A stretch of DNA of 64,000 nucleotides from the NCBI GenBank assembly GCA_026770025.1, contig JAMXDE010000015.1, positions 992,001 to 1,056,000 on the forward strand, given 5' to 3'. This document shows positions 33,514-43,966 of the stretch, in pieces; position 1 is the stretch's first letter; each line of letters starts with the position of its first letter. Under the pieces are notes generated by a model. The model ran no database searches and was not told the origin of the DNA. It worked only from the letters and a program-made list of their open reading frames with translations. Made by a program: the position numbers and the translations under genes. Origin of the DNA: Craspedostauros australis. Taxonomy: Eukaryota > Bacillariophyta > Bacillariophyceae > Mastogloiales > Achnanthaceae.

Positions 33514-35015
33514 CCATTGATGACAGACCCCAAGAAGGTCTGCGCTATGAAGATCTGTGCGGACTTCGGCTTTCATTGCCACGTTACCAACAGTGCAATA
33601 TTGCTGGTACTCAATTTATCCAAGATGATTCTCAGAACCATTAAACATGGTGTTTGTGAAGAATCGGCAAGCGCATTTGCCGACTATGGTCTCATCATGA
33701 CCATCACGGGAGACCAAGCCATGGGGCAGCGTTGTGCGGATATTGCATTCGCAATCCTAGCCAGAACCAATGGGATGTCAAAGAGAGGACTTGTTTCCAT
33801 TCTCGTGAACGAATACGTCTCAACGTTCAGCGCCCCATTCCTGCAGCTGCTCCGACAATGCCAACAAGGTCATCATGACTCCATGGAGGTTGGAGAGCTT
33901 GAGGTGGGACTCTTGTGCTTCCACTTCTGTCTTGGATTGACGTTGGTTATTTGCTTTGAGCTGGGGCAACTGATTGAAGCAACACGTGTAATCCTTCAAC
34001 TGCACATCACATACGAAGTCTTCTCCCACGTAGAAATGGCGAAGGAATTTCTGCTCACGCTGAAGTGGTTGACCAGAGACGAGCCGGTCCCATGGCAACA
34101 ACTTGAGGCTGAGGCCAAGCGAGGTATCAACGAGGACTCATTGGATCCAGCCCAAGCTGGACGAGACTTGGTTCACTTCTTCGGCCGGGTGTACCTTTCA
34201 ATCCACCATCGGCAGTTTCGCGATCGCGGAACGCTTGTACGAGTGCTTCCACGTTTTCTCTTCAAAGTCTCCCTCGTATTTCAACTTGATGATGACAGCA
34301 TACTTTTCAGGCTTGATCTCTGCAGGAAGATACAAGGAGACCGGAAGCCGTCGCTACCTAACAACCCTGCGCAAATCCATCAAAGCGCTACGCCATCTCG
34401 GTAAGACCAGGGGACGAAATTGGATCCACCAGGCATTTCTGCTCGAAGCAGAGGAGCTCTCCATCACCATCAAGAACAAGTGTCATGCCAACATACAGTA
34501 CGCGTACAGCCTAGCGATAATCTCCGCCGCTCAATCCACGTGCATCAACGACACAGCTCTTTCATACGAACTCGCAGGAGAGCACTTCGCTCGACATGGC
34601 GCAGCAGACATGGTCGGCGATCACTTCGATAACGCAGTCGAGCACTACACAGCCTGGGGATTGCAAGATCAAGGTGGATGACATCAAGCAGCGTCGCGGG
34701 AAGTTCGTGACCACGATGTATGATGATGGTAGATCGAATTCCAAGTTGGCGGCCTGGAGCCAACGCAACCAGACCATCGCAGAGCTGTTTGGCATTGTGT
34801 CACCAACGAGCCTCGCAGGGTTTGAGATCGCGTCACGGCCATATCCAAGCGGAGCGCATACCAGAAATAGCGCTCGAGACGGCACTCAAGGTCGTACACA
34901 CACATCACCTTCGAAATCGAACAATGATAGGAAGGCGGAACACAGTGGCCGCGACAACGGCAGCGAAGACGGCGGTGGTGACAATGTATCAGTGTTGACA
35001 GACAACTCGGATTGA
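33514..35015 (+). pseudogene. Broken C-terminal part of a large signalling ATPase/TPR (multi-kinase type) protein
   Basis: Three successive frames together resemble the TPR-like helical region that follows the AAA/predicted-ATPase domain in multi-domain kinases and cyclases of cyanobacteria and diatoms. Frame 1 (33514 to about 34185) has LILGG-less but typical helical sequence, such as ESASAFADYGLIMTITGDQA and EATRVILQLHITYEVFSHVE. Frame 2 (about 34190-34645) has AERLYECFHVF, YFSGLISAGRYKET, IHQAFLLEAEELSI and ELAGEHFARHGAADMVGDHF. Frame 3 (about 34648-35015) begins at DCKIKVDDIKQR and ends acidic. Each change needs one extra base, and neither junction has room for a normal intron. The upstream ATPase and kinase domains are missing. 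It is a host-gene remnant unless the two shifts are assembly errors. Confidence 0.65.
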
Positions 35016-35177
35016 TAATGATGAGTAAAATGACATCAACAAACCATCCTGTGATCCAACCATATGCAATGGCCAAGAGTCCCAGAAAGGCAAAATGTGG
35101 AAACGAGCATCATGGAGAGCGTTGGTGATGTTGGCAAAAGTGAGAATGGCTCCATGCGCGTGGACGAAGACATATGT

Positions 35178-35230
35178 AACAACAACGACGACGACGATGA
35201 TGATGATGATGATGACAACGACGACGACGA
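35178..35230. repeat. Trinucleotide microsatellite (AAC/ACG/ATG)
   Basis: A run of AAC, ACG and ATG triplets lies just after the pseudogene, inside the segment bounded by the 27-bp repeats. Confidence 0.85.
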
Positions 35231-35419
35231 CAGCCTCAACTCCACCTACAATATTGACACAGCAAGATACCACTGCCTGCACTACTGTTTTAGCAAAGCG
35301 AAATGAATACAGTCATTCAATGTAGAGTAATGCTAGTTTTACACTCTGACACACACCACTGTTCCACGGCTCGATATTGGATCATACGTATAATACGTAT
35401 CAGCGAGGATGCCGTACCA

Positions 35420-35446
35420 ACATGCTGGCGCTTCATGGATTGATCC
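35420..35446. repeat. 27-bp direct repeat, right copy
   Basis: Identical to 32926-32952. It overlaps the 3' end of the P450 gene, including its stop codon (complement of 35433-35435). Confidence 0.9.
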
Positions 35447-36902
35447 TCTTGACACGGAGCTTTGTTCCGACGTACTTCCACGTCATGAAGTACGAAAGCT
35501 CGCCTTCCTCCACAACCTCGAACTCGTACTTCGACAGCACCTTCGGCATCACGGAGTACAGCTCCGCCTTGGCCAAGGACTGACCGGCACATTTGCGGCT
35601 GCCATGAGCAAACGTCATCATGCTCTTTACCATTTCGGTTGTTGCGGTCTCCCAGCGCTTCGGGCTGAACTCATCTGGGTTTTCGAACACGTTGCCGTTG
35701 CGATGGGGCAGCATGTGCGGGAGGAACACGTTGGAGCCGCTTGCCAGCTCCACCTTCGTGTTGTTGGTCTCATCGAAGAGGACGAAGTCGCGGTTAAGCT
35801 TCCGGGCCGATCCCAACGCGGTGACCGGGGCCATGCGGTTGGACTCGGTGATGACGTGTCTCATGCTCTCCTTGGCCGCCTCGGCATCATCGCTGAGCAA
35901 TGATGTCTGCAGGTGCTTCATCGTCTCGGGATTCTTGGCCAACAACGTCACCGTGCTGGCCATGGTGTAACCCGTGGTATCGAAGCCGCCGATGAGGAAG
36001 AGGATGACGTCGGAGATCTTCTCGAGCTCCGTGTGGTAGTGCGGGTTGCTGTCGATGAGCTTGATGGCGGTATTGTTGGTGGACTTGTTGGGCTTGTTCT
36101 GGTAGGCTCGCAGGATCTTCCTGCCGAACTCGGTGACAGCGTCACCACATCGGCGGGCCTCGCGCACGGTGGGGATGAATGCTCCAAAGATCTTGCGCAG
36201 TGGGTTGAGGGATTGGGTGTAGGCGTACTCGCGGTACGCAGTGAGGGAGTCGGAAGAGAACTTGTAGTACTCTTCATCGGTGGGGCTGTACTCGAAGCTG
36301 GCCTCCATGACGGAGTGGAAGACAAGCTTGGGGAACTCTTGACCAGGATCGAAGGTCTTGTCGGTATCGGCGAGAGGCTCGAGGACCTCGTCGATGAACT
36401 TCTGCGCGTATTTGTTGCAGATGCTGTTCATGCGGCTGACCTCGCTGGATGCGAAGGCTGGCATGACGCCCTTGCGGAATGGCTTGCATCGTGGGTCCTC
36501 AGCAGTGCGCGTGAGGAGGGATGGACACCCAACTGCGCCGTCGAACGACTTGTACAGAGCCCTGGACTTGTCCGTGGTCTTGTCCAAGAAGATCTCGCGC
36601 TGCGCTTTGGCATCACCGACGATGTACAGGCCACCTGGCATGGGAATGTTTAGCTTGAAGATGGATGCGCCAGTGGCCTTTGCTGTGTTGAGCAAGAACC
36701 ATGGCGAATCGACGCCGACCATGGATGCCATGGTCTCGAACATGCCGACCTTCGCGTTGGGTGGGGCATTCTTTGGTTGCGGCTTGTGGACGATGGTGTA
36801 CAGCGCGAACGTGATCGCAACGACAATGATAGCCGCGATGATGGAAGTGTCGGCCATGTGAGGGATGGGAGAGATGGACATGGAAGAGATGAGGTCGCTC
36901 AT
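35433..36902 (-). CDS. Cytochrome P450, membrane-anchored, paralogue A
   Basis: Single exon of 489 aa. The frame is open upstream to a TTG at 37010, but the first ATG is 36902. Residues 18-37 form an N-terminal membrane anchor (IIAAIIVVAITFALYTIV) followed by a Pro-containing hinge, as in ER-type P450s. Hallmarks: the I-helix oxygen-activation motif GGFDTT at 305-310, ESNR (ExxR) at 353-356, and the heme loop FAHGSRKCAG with the thiolate Cys438. Family enzymes use NADPH-derived electrons and O2 to hydroxylate lipids or terpenoids. It is a paralogue of the P450 at 42.5-44.0 kb: both have 59 residues from the heme-loop Phe to the end and similar PGGxYI and NPLRK segments. Substrate unknown. Confidence 0.92.
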   Translation of the reverse strand: MSDLISSMSISPIPHMADTSIIAAIIVVAITFALYTIVHKPQPKNAPPNAKVGMFETMASMVGVDSPWFLLNTAKATGASIFKLNIPMPGGLYIVGDAKAQREIFLDKTTDKSRALYKSFDGAVGCPSLLTRTAEDPRCKPFRKGVMPAFASSEVSRMNSICNKYAQKFIDEVLEPLADTDKTFDPGQEFPKLVFHSVMEASFEYSPTDEEYYKFSSDSLTAYREYAYTQSLNPLRKIFGAFIPTVREARRCGDAVTEFGRKILRAYQNKPNKSTNNTAIKLIDSNPHYHTELEKISDVILFLIGGFDTTGYTMASTVTLLAKNPETMKHLQTSLLSDDAEAAKESMRHVITESNRMAPVTALGSARKLNRDFVLFDETNNTKVELASGSNVFLPHMLPHRNGNVFENPDEFSPKRWETATTEMVKSMMTFAHGSRKCAGQSLAKAELYSVMPKVLSKYEFEVVEEGELSYFMTWKYVGTKLRVKRINP

Positions 36903-39127
36903 GGTGTCTGTTTTTGTTGTTGTGGTTGTTGTGGGGTTTGGGATTTTGTGAGCGATGGAAATCGTGACGGCAGTGCTGGCGTGCTGGTGTTTGATTGTTG
37001 GCGTTGGCAATGAGAGCGATTGCGGATTATGTCCTCAACGAACTGATCTGGAGATTGGCTCGTTGCCACATGTGCCTCTGATCACGGAGAAGGGCACGGT
37101 CTGCGCTATGCAGATGAACGTCATGGCAGCGATTGCGTGTGGTGTTGAAGACGCAGAACATTGGACTTTCCTGTGTGTCCACCCCACGTATCATCACACA
37201 ACTATCTCAACTCCGCTCGACTCCACACACGCCACCGCCAAATCCAAACATAAGTTGGATACGCGAACACGAGCAACCGAAGGTGGGGATGCAGAGTTGA
37301 AGCACCTGACTTGAAGCAGCGGAATACATCCTCGATCATGTATGGATACATGCATGTTCTCTTGCCCCAGAGTGCTCATACGAGTACTGATACGTGTAGA
37401 ATGGAGCGTGTCTACAGAGAGGATGCACAAGAGAGAAAGAGAGAGAGTGAGTGAATGACAATCTGGTCCATTTTGTGTCGCCGCCTCACCCTTCTCGTTT
37501 TGTTCTCTTCGCTTGTTTGGCGAAGACAATTTATCGCACTCATGACACAAACACGTGGAATGTCGTCCAATAGGAGTAAGTGCTGGTAACAATGGAGGAG
37601 AGTGATGAGGTGGAATGACCGTCCCACTTTGTCAACTACTTAAGGTGGCTGCTATTCTTTCTGCATCTGCAGCGGGGATGTATGAGTACAACTCTGTCCA
37701 ATAAATTCCAACCTATTCGCGCGCCGGCTTGTTCGAAGGGAATGGACATACTCGCAGATGACATTTCCGAAGGACGGTCGGGGCCTGCGCTGACAGCTTG
37801 GCCGAGTCAAAATGCGTTGCATTTGGGACGTCGTCCGAGCCTGGGGAGTGGTGGATGAACAAGACGGACCAATGTGGCGCCTGCGACACAAACTACAACC
37901 CAACAGATACCAACGATGCCGCAGATGGAGGAGCACAAGCGGATGTTTGTTACTTTGTCGTCTTCCTCTCGTGGCGGCGCATTGTGGGCTTTGTGTAATC
38001 GACCGTCTCTCGTAGTTCATACAGCGCAGGAATGGAGCAGGCCCGGACTACTATTGCGCACATCAAATGCACATCGAAACAGAGAACATGAAGAGCCAAT
38101 TCAACACGTTCGGTAAATGATAATGGAGGCTTTGTTCCGTTCCAATTCTGTCTGCGTCGGAGTTTGTGTGTTTGTTCGTTACCAATTGGGAAATGCTTGA
38201 TGTGCACTGCTCCACTATGCGACACAGGAGGACGCCCTTCCCGAAGACCAATGCAAAGAAAACAAATGTACAGTCAAGGAAACTGACATACAAGACCAGT
38301 TTGCACGACATTGCAAGACGTTCCGTACGTACAGACCGACAGCCATTGTGCATGCTAGCCTGCTGAACAAGACCAACCGACAGCTTTCGGCCATGTTTCT
38401 GCCACTCTCTCTCTCTCTCCACGAATTCCTGCACACGATTTCGCTCAGGTGATTGTTTCCCATACTCTCTGGGGAGAACATCCGCAGAACAAGTGAATGT
38501 GGAAGAGAATGCTGGAGAGGGAAAGCTGCACGTGCCACGCATATTCGGTATCACCACAACAGGTCAGAGAGCGTGAGACTTTGCGAAGACAGATCAATGA
38601 TAATATTGAGACCACTACGAGCACTGCGGGGGCAGGCCGGTGGGTGCTGGCATGTGGTGTTGTTGAACAGCAATTAGACAGAGTGGCAGTGATCCGAAAG
38701 CTGTATCATAGTATGGGAGGAGATCTGTCGACACAGACGCAAGTACCTTCACACGGCCCAGCTCTCATTCTCTCATGCCAACCGCTTGCGAGGTTTTCAA
38801 AACAAGCAATCACACCAACAATAGATCAATGTAGAGCAGTGCGCGTATCATGTCACTAGAACGCAGCTTGAGGGGCATGGAGTGAGCTGCGCTGCGCTCG
38901 TGTCGCATGAACTAAAGGGATGTCGCAGCATCGCTGAAACGTTTGAGATGTCCGAGATGTTATGTTTCCGTTAAATACCAGTTATTCAAATCATCTCCTT
39001 TTCCACGCGCGTTTTGGATCTTTGGTGGATGTCGTGACTCTCACAACCAACAACAACGGATCATCTCGTTGACGACATACTGAATGATCGGCATTTTCAT
39101 TGACGACCAATCCTCCTTGACAACAGC
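36903..39127. other. 2.2-kb non-coding region
   Basis: Leader and promoter of the P450 on the left and promoter of the GNAT gene on the right. Short GA runs lie at about 37434-37450 and a CT run near 38406. No supportable gene. Confidence 0.5.
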
Positions 39128-40491
39128 ATGAGATCGATGACTGGTATCCGCCCATTGGCCATCGTCGCATGGTGCTGCGTTGCATCATCGACACGTGCCT
39201 TCGTGAGGAGTACCTGTCTCTCTCGACCAGGGTTGTCGGCAGAGACGCAGACACGAACGAAACCGGCAGTTGTCAAAGATACGCGATGGCCTCGCTCTGC
39301 GGCATCCTTGGGCAAGACGAGCCTCAACTTGATCCCGCTGGCGTCTGTTGACGAGTTCGATACCACGTTCTTCGCATCTCCGTTTGACGCACAAGGGACT
39401 CTCATTGATGATGACAGCAATGGCGGCGATGCCGATGCAAATGCTTGCAACCTGCAATACACGCTGTCCATCGTCGAAGAACAGGATCTGCCAGATCTTT
39501 CGCGGTTCATCGTTTCGTGCTTCGGCGCTGACATAATCCGCCTCAGTGACAACATGCCGAATCCCGAGCGGTTCCTGCTCTCGCCCGTGGTGGGTCTGCT
39601 CAATGCATACAGCTCCTTCTTGGCATTTGTCGAAGTGCTGAGCGGTGCCAGGCAGCGCACATCACGGCGCATGCAGCGCGAGAACGCGATCGCTTCACCG
39701 TCGGCAGCAGTCGATGGCGCCACATGCTCCGTCGAGGAAGCTTCGCAGGATTCATTGATTCTGGTCTTGGGACGATCGAAAGCGGGCAGCGATTCGCAGA
39801 CGGACATCATCGCAACGATCGAGCTTGGGTTGCAGGTGAGTGCGAAAGCGGATGTTGCGTTTGTTCGTTCGTTTGTTCGTTTGTGACGCAGTTCGATCCT
39901 CTCAGCTTGATGATCACGCTTCGACTGATTTGGACCTCACATTCCCACGAGCCACCACTCTGCCTTCACTCTCAACTTGCAAATGAACACGAATTGAATA
40001 CGCAACATCCCCACACGAGTCCGTCCTTCCCATTTCAGCCTTGCGATGCCAAGATTCCGTTCACGTTGCCATGGCTGGACGTGCTGGAACGCCGCTTGGC
40101 ATCATTCCTGGCAGCTGAAAAACGAAACAATCTCCATGGCAAAAAGGAGAACGCGAGCAATCTGCAACCGTACCTCAGCAATCTGTGCGTCTCCGACGAA
40201 TACCGAGGCAAGCGCATCGGGAGGGCGCTGGTGCAATGTGTGGAGTACATTGCGTCCGACATCTGGTCGCACGATACCATGTACTTGCATGTCGATGAAG
40301 AGAACGCCCCCGCTCTTGGGTTGTACGTGAGTGAAGGCTACGAAGCTGCAGTTGGCAAACGATGGAATCCGATTTGGGCCGGTGGTGTTTCCAAGGTTGG
40401 ATACTACGGCAAGAAGTTGGCGGCTGACGGGCACACCAAGATGATGGGCAGAACGAGAACGAGAACAACTGCGGAGCGAAAGGCGTCGTAG
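39128..40491 (+). CDS. GNAT-family N-acetyltransferase, probably plastid-targeted
   Basis: Exons 39128-39835 and 40039-40491 (donor GTGAGT at 39836, acceptor TTTCAG ending 40038, phase 0) give 386 aa. The N-terminus has a hydrophobic signal-like stretch (IRPLAIVAWCCVASS) followed by TRAFVRS, an ASAFAP-like site with Phe after the predicted cleavage point, then a Ser/Arg/Thr-rich transit-like region: the bipartite presequence used by algae with secondary plastids. The GNAT core starts near 110 (YTLSIVEEQDLPDLSRFIV). The acetyl-CoA loop is at about 286-301 (CVSDEYRGKRIGRALV), followed by MYLHVDEENAPALGLYVSEG. An insert with low similarity lies at 170-215. Likely acetylates a protein or small molecule in the plastid; substrate unknown. 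Confidence 0.85.
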
Positions 40492-42514
40492 CGGGGAGTT
40501 GGTGGAAACTAACAGGAGCGCTTGCGGTGTACCTTACCCTTACGAACGAAGTGACCATCGAGTCATGCGGTCTTCCCGTTGGTGATCCGACGAGCCAGTT
40601 GGATTCATTCAAATCGCCGTGAATGGATGATGATATGGAACCGAGATGAAAATCGTTCTGTGAATATAATATATATGGCACAAGCGAATCGCCATACTCG
40701 CAGGGCGGGCGAGCATATAATCCTGGATATGAAAGCATACGTTGTTGGCCGTGCGCTTGATGCGGTGCCTTCATGCCGGAGTCGATCGTCTCCGACTGCA
40801 GACACCTTTGAGTTGCGATTGCGGGAGATTGTGGCAGATTGCGAAAAAATGCAAAAGTCATCGAAACGGACGAATCACGAATCTGGTATACAGTCACGAA
40901 TAGATCCCGCCAAAAAATGAGAGAAGCTAACCAAGCAAGCAAGACGTCATGTGTCTACCACGACTCTACCAAACGAATGTCCCTGTCCATGTCCAGTGGC
41001 CGATTCATCAGCAACGGGTGTTTGTTCTTGTTATCCGTTGCTGCCTGCTGTTGTATTGGTTCCAAACTGATGTGATGGCTATTGCGCTCGCTTTGCATTC
41101 GAAACAATCCGCGGGATCCGTCGTTGTTCTGGTGGCTTCGATTGCGCTGTTGGATCAGGCACACCGCTCGCATTAGTAGATCATATGACAAGACCGCACT
41201 CTATCTTGCATTGGCTACGAGAAGAACACCATGCGAGTCTGAGCAGAGCATGCGGTCGTGCCTTCGCCTGTGGTGTCATTGCTTGTGGAAAGACTGGGCC
41301 GTGTTGAGCAAAATGGATGTCACCGCAAGATGTCAACCATCTTGCAGTCGATACTTCAGTCGTCTTGTATCATGGGGGCCGCCGGGATACTTCGAAATGC
41401 AGCACGTGAGGGCGGAGTTGTGCAATAGTACTGCCCAAGCACGATCAACCACGATCGCGTGTGGTACATTGGCAAGGGATGCCAACCCAAGACCAATCGT
41501 ACAGGCAGATACTCTCACTCCCATACGTACACAAGAGAGACAAACCTTGGGAATCGATGCGGTTGCGCATGGCGCGCACCATTTCTGCCATACGAGGATG
41601 ACCGATGTGGTCCCACACGACGAAGTCGAAATGCAACGACAGTGTGCCAGTATGTCGCTCACTGCTCACACACATCATACCATGATCAATCTTCGACATG
41701 ACTGGTCATGACAAGCGACAACCTCTGAAACCGGGGCTTGTCATCTTTCTTCGAACATGGTTACAGTTAACGATGGAAGCCGCAGCCTCCCGAGGCGGCG
41801 CCAAGCACTTTTTGGTCCTGGAGGATCGATGAGACATTTGTCCGTGGCATTGTGCATGGTACCACAAGCATACGTACGACTACGTACATCCGCATCATCA
41901 TTTGCGATAGACATGAACACGCGACGCAGGTGATGCATGTGCAGAGGCGATCCCATGAGGCCTCGAAAGCGAGGGAGCAAGATGTCACATGGGCATCGTG
42001 AGAGTGCGACGTGTGCGCTGCATACGTGTACGATCATGTGATTATTCTGCCCTGATCGACTCGATCTGACGTGTAGAATCGGACCCGAACGTGAAGCGGT
42101 GGCGATGCTATGTGCTGAACTGGAGGCGCGACGGATGCGACAGAATTACGTCACTCGGCGTGTACAAGTGTGCTGGACTCCTGGAATGACAGGTACTAAT
42201 GCTTCATGCAATCTTCATGAACTCCAAGGAGAGCACATCACACCGAATCACAGACACGAGCGACACCAAACAAAGGCGTGATGCCCAACACACAACACAT
42301 CATTCATTCCTATCGTTCGTCTCATGTCATCGCGGTTGGGTTCTTTTAGTTCGCTTTGCTCTGAGTTAGTTGCTGTTACTACATTATACATGGGAATCCT
42401 CGCCGTATGGTGTCGTGTTTGTGTCAAGATTGGCAATAGTGGAAAATCGTTGAGAAGTTGGTTGCACGTGCCACCATGCGTGTGGCAGAATGAATTTTAT
42501 GGCCGGCTCTGCGT
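40492..42514. other. 2.0-kb non-coding region between GNAT and second P450
   Basis: The two genes converge. Open frames on either strand (such as 41082-41711) lack recognisable domains. No RNA gene seen. Confidence 0.5.
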
Positions 42515-43966
42515 TCAAGCCTTGAGATGCTTGACGCGCAGCTTGGCGCCGACGAACTTCCAAGTGAAGAAGAAGTCCATCGATCCTGGATCGGCGACCT
42601 CGATTTCGTACTTGGAGAAGATGCTGGGGAGGGTGGAGAAGATCTCGGCAGTGGCCAAGGACAGAGCCGGGCAGGAACGACTGCCCAAGCCGAACGTCAG
42701 CATGCTCTCCGTCATTTCCTTCGTGGGGTTCTCCCACCGCGATGGCTTGAATGCGTTGACGTCCTCGAAGATGGCCGCGTCTCTGTGCGACAGAACGTAC
42801 GGCAAGAAGACCGTGGCGCCCTTCCGGATGCGGACCTTGCGGTTGGATGGCTGATCCAGGAAGATGAAGTCGCGGTTCACGATGCGGGCGGCACCCTGCG
42901 CGGCCACGGGCGTGAGGCGGTTCGATTCCGTGACGGCGCGCTTCAATCGTTCCGTGGCCTCCTGCGACTTGCCCTGCTTCATCAATGCTTGCAGCGCCTT
43001 CAATTCCTCGGGGTGTCTGGCGAGCTGGACGATGGCGTTGGCGATGGTGTGTCCCGTGGTGTCAGCACCGGCGACGAGCAACGAGGCCAGTTCGCCAACC
43101 TTCTCGGCCTCCGTGAGGTTGTGAGGGCATTCCTCGATCATGCGGATGAAGGTCTTGCTCTTGGACTTGTTGGGGTTCTCGCGGTAAGCCTTGAGGACGA
43201 CCTTGGCGAAGTCCTGCACGACCCTGCTGCAGCGGTGGGCCTTGCGGACGCCCGGGATGAAGAAGCCGAAGACCTTGCGCAGGGGGTTCATGGTCTGGGC
43301 GAAGGTGAATTCGCGGAAGGCGTAGGCGAGGCAGGTGGTGAAGTTGTCGATCTCCTCATCGGTGCTGTGGTACTCGAAGCCTGCCTCGACGATGGACTTG
43401 AAGATGATCTTTGGCAGGTGCGCGGATGGATCGAAGGTTCCGTCGGTGTCCACGATCTTCTCGAGGACCTCGTTCTCCCACTTCTTGACCTGCTTGATGC
43501 AGATGTTGTTCATGCGGTCGACCTCCGCGGACGAGAATGCCGAGGCCATCCATTTTCGCACTTCCTTGCGGCGGCTGTCCTTGTTGTCCCTGGTGGCCAT
43601 GGAGGGGTAGCCGGTGATCTGGTCGAAGACCTTGTGCAGGCTCGCTGCCTTGTTGCTGGTGGCGTCCAGCAGGATCTCGCGCTGGTCCCTGGCGTTGGCG
43701 ATCACGTAGGCTCCTCCGGGAACTGGGAGGTTGTGCTGGAAGACGGAGGCGTTGAGCGTCTCGCGCAGGTTGAGGATGAACTCTGGTCCGCGGGAGCTGA
43801 GGACGTTGGCGAGGGTGGTGATGGGACCGACCGTGGACTTGACGGGGGCATCCTTGGCAGGCGGTTGCATCCAGAGGACGACAAGGCCGCCCACCAGGAG
43901 CAGGGGGAGAAGGATGACAGCTGATGTGTTGCTGTCAAACGCTTGAACGGTGTCAATGATGGACAT
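42515..43966 (-). CDS. Cytochrome P450, membrane-anchored, paralogue B
   Basis: Single exon of 483 aa from the first ATG (the frame is open upstream to a TTG). The N-terminal anchor is at about 15-34 (SAVILLPLLLVGGLVVLWM). AGADTT at 299-304 is the I-helix motif, ESNR the ExxR motif, and FGLGSRSCPA the heme loop with Cys432. The heme loop has Ala in place of the final conserved Gly, a change tolerated in many P450s. It is similar along its whole length to the P450 at 35.4-36.9 kb (shared MNNIC/MNSIC, FDP, FEY-ST/SP-TDEE, NPLRK-x-FG, RWE) and is on the same strand. Likely in the same pathway type, with divergent substrate. Confidence 0.92.
   Translation of the reverse strand: MSIIDTVQAFDSNTSAVILLPLLLVGGLVVLWMQPPAKDAPVKSTVGPITTLANVLSSRGPEFILNLRETLNASVFQHNLPVPGGAYVIANARDQREILLDATSNKAASLHKVFDQITGYPSMATRDNKDSRRKEVRKWMASAFSSAEVDRMNNICIKQVKKWENEVLEKIVDTDGTFDPSAHLPKIIFKSIVEAGFEYHSTDEEIDNFTTCLAYAFREFTFAQTMNPLRKVFGFFIPGVRKAHRCSRVVQDFAKVVLKAYRENPNKSKSKTFIRMIEECPHNLTEAEKVGELASLLVAGADTTGHTIANAIVQLARHPEELKALQALMKQGKSQEATERLKRAVTESNRLTPVAAQGAARIVNRDFIFLDQPSNRKVRIRKGATVFLPYVLSHRDAAIFEDVNAFKPSRWENPTKEMTESMLTFGLGSRSCPALSLATAEIFSTLPSIFSKYEIEVADPGSMDFFFTWKFVGAKLRVKHLKA

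Noticed and set aside
34160-34190. A tiny intron to explain the first frame change in the signalling-gene remnant
   Set aside because: The only GT...AG pair would give an intron of about 27 bp, too short for splicing.
42930-42950. GGTTCGATTCC as a tRNA B box
   Set aside because: It lies inside the P450 coding region, and no A box or acceptor stem is present. No other convincing tRNA signal was found in the window.
42527-43924. Long plus-strand open frame of 465 codons antisense to the second P450
   Set aside because: Shadow of the well-supported P450 on the minus strand, caused by GC-biased third positions.
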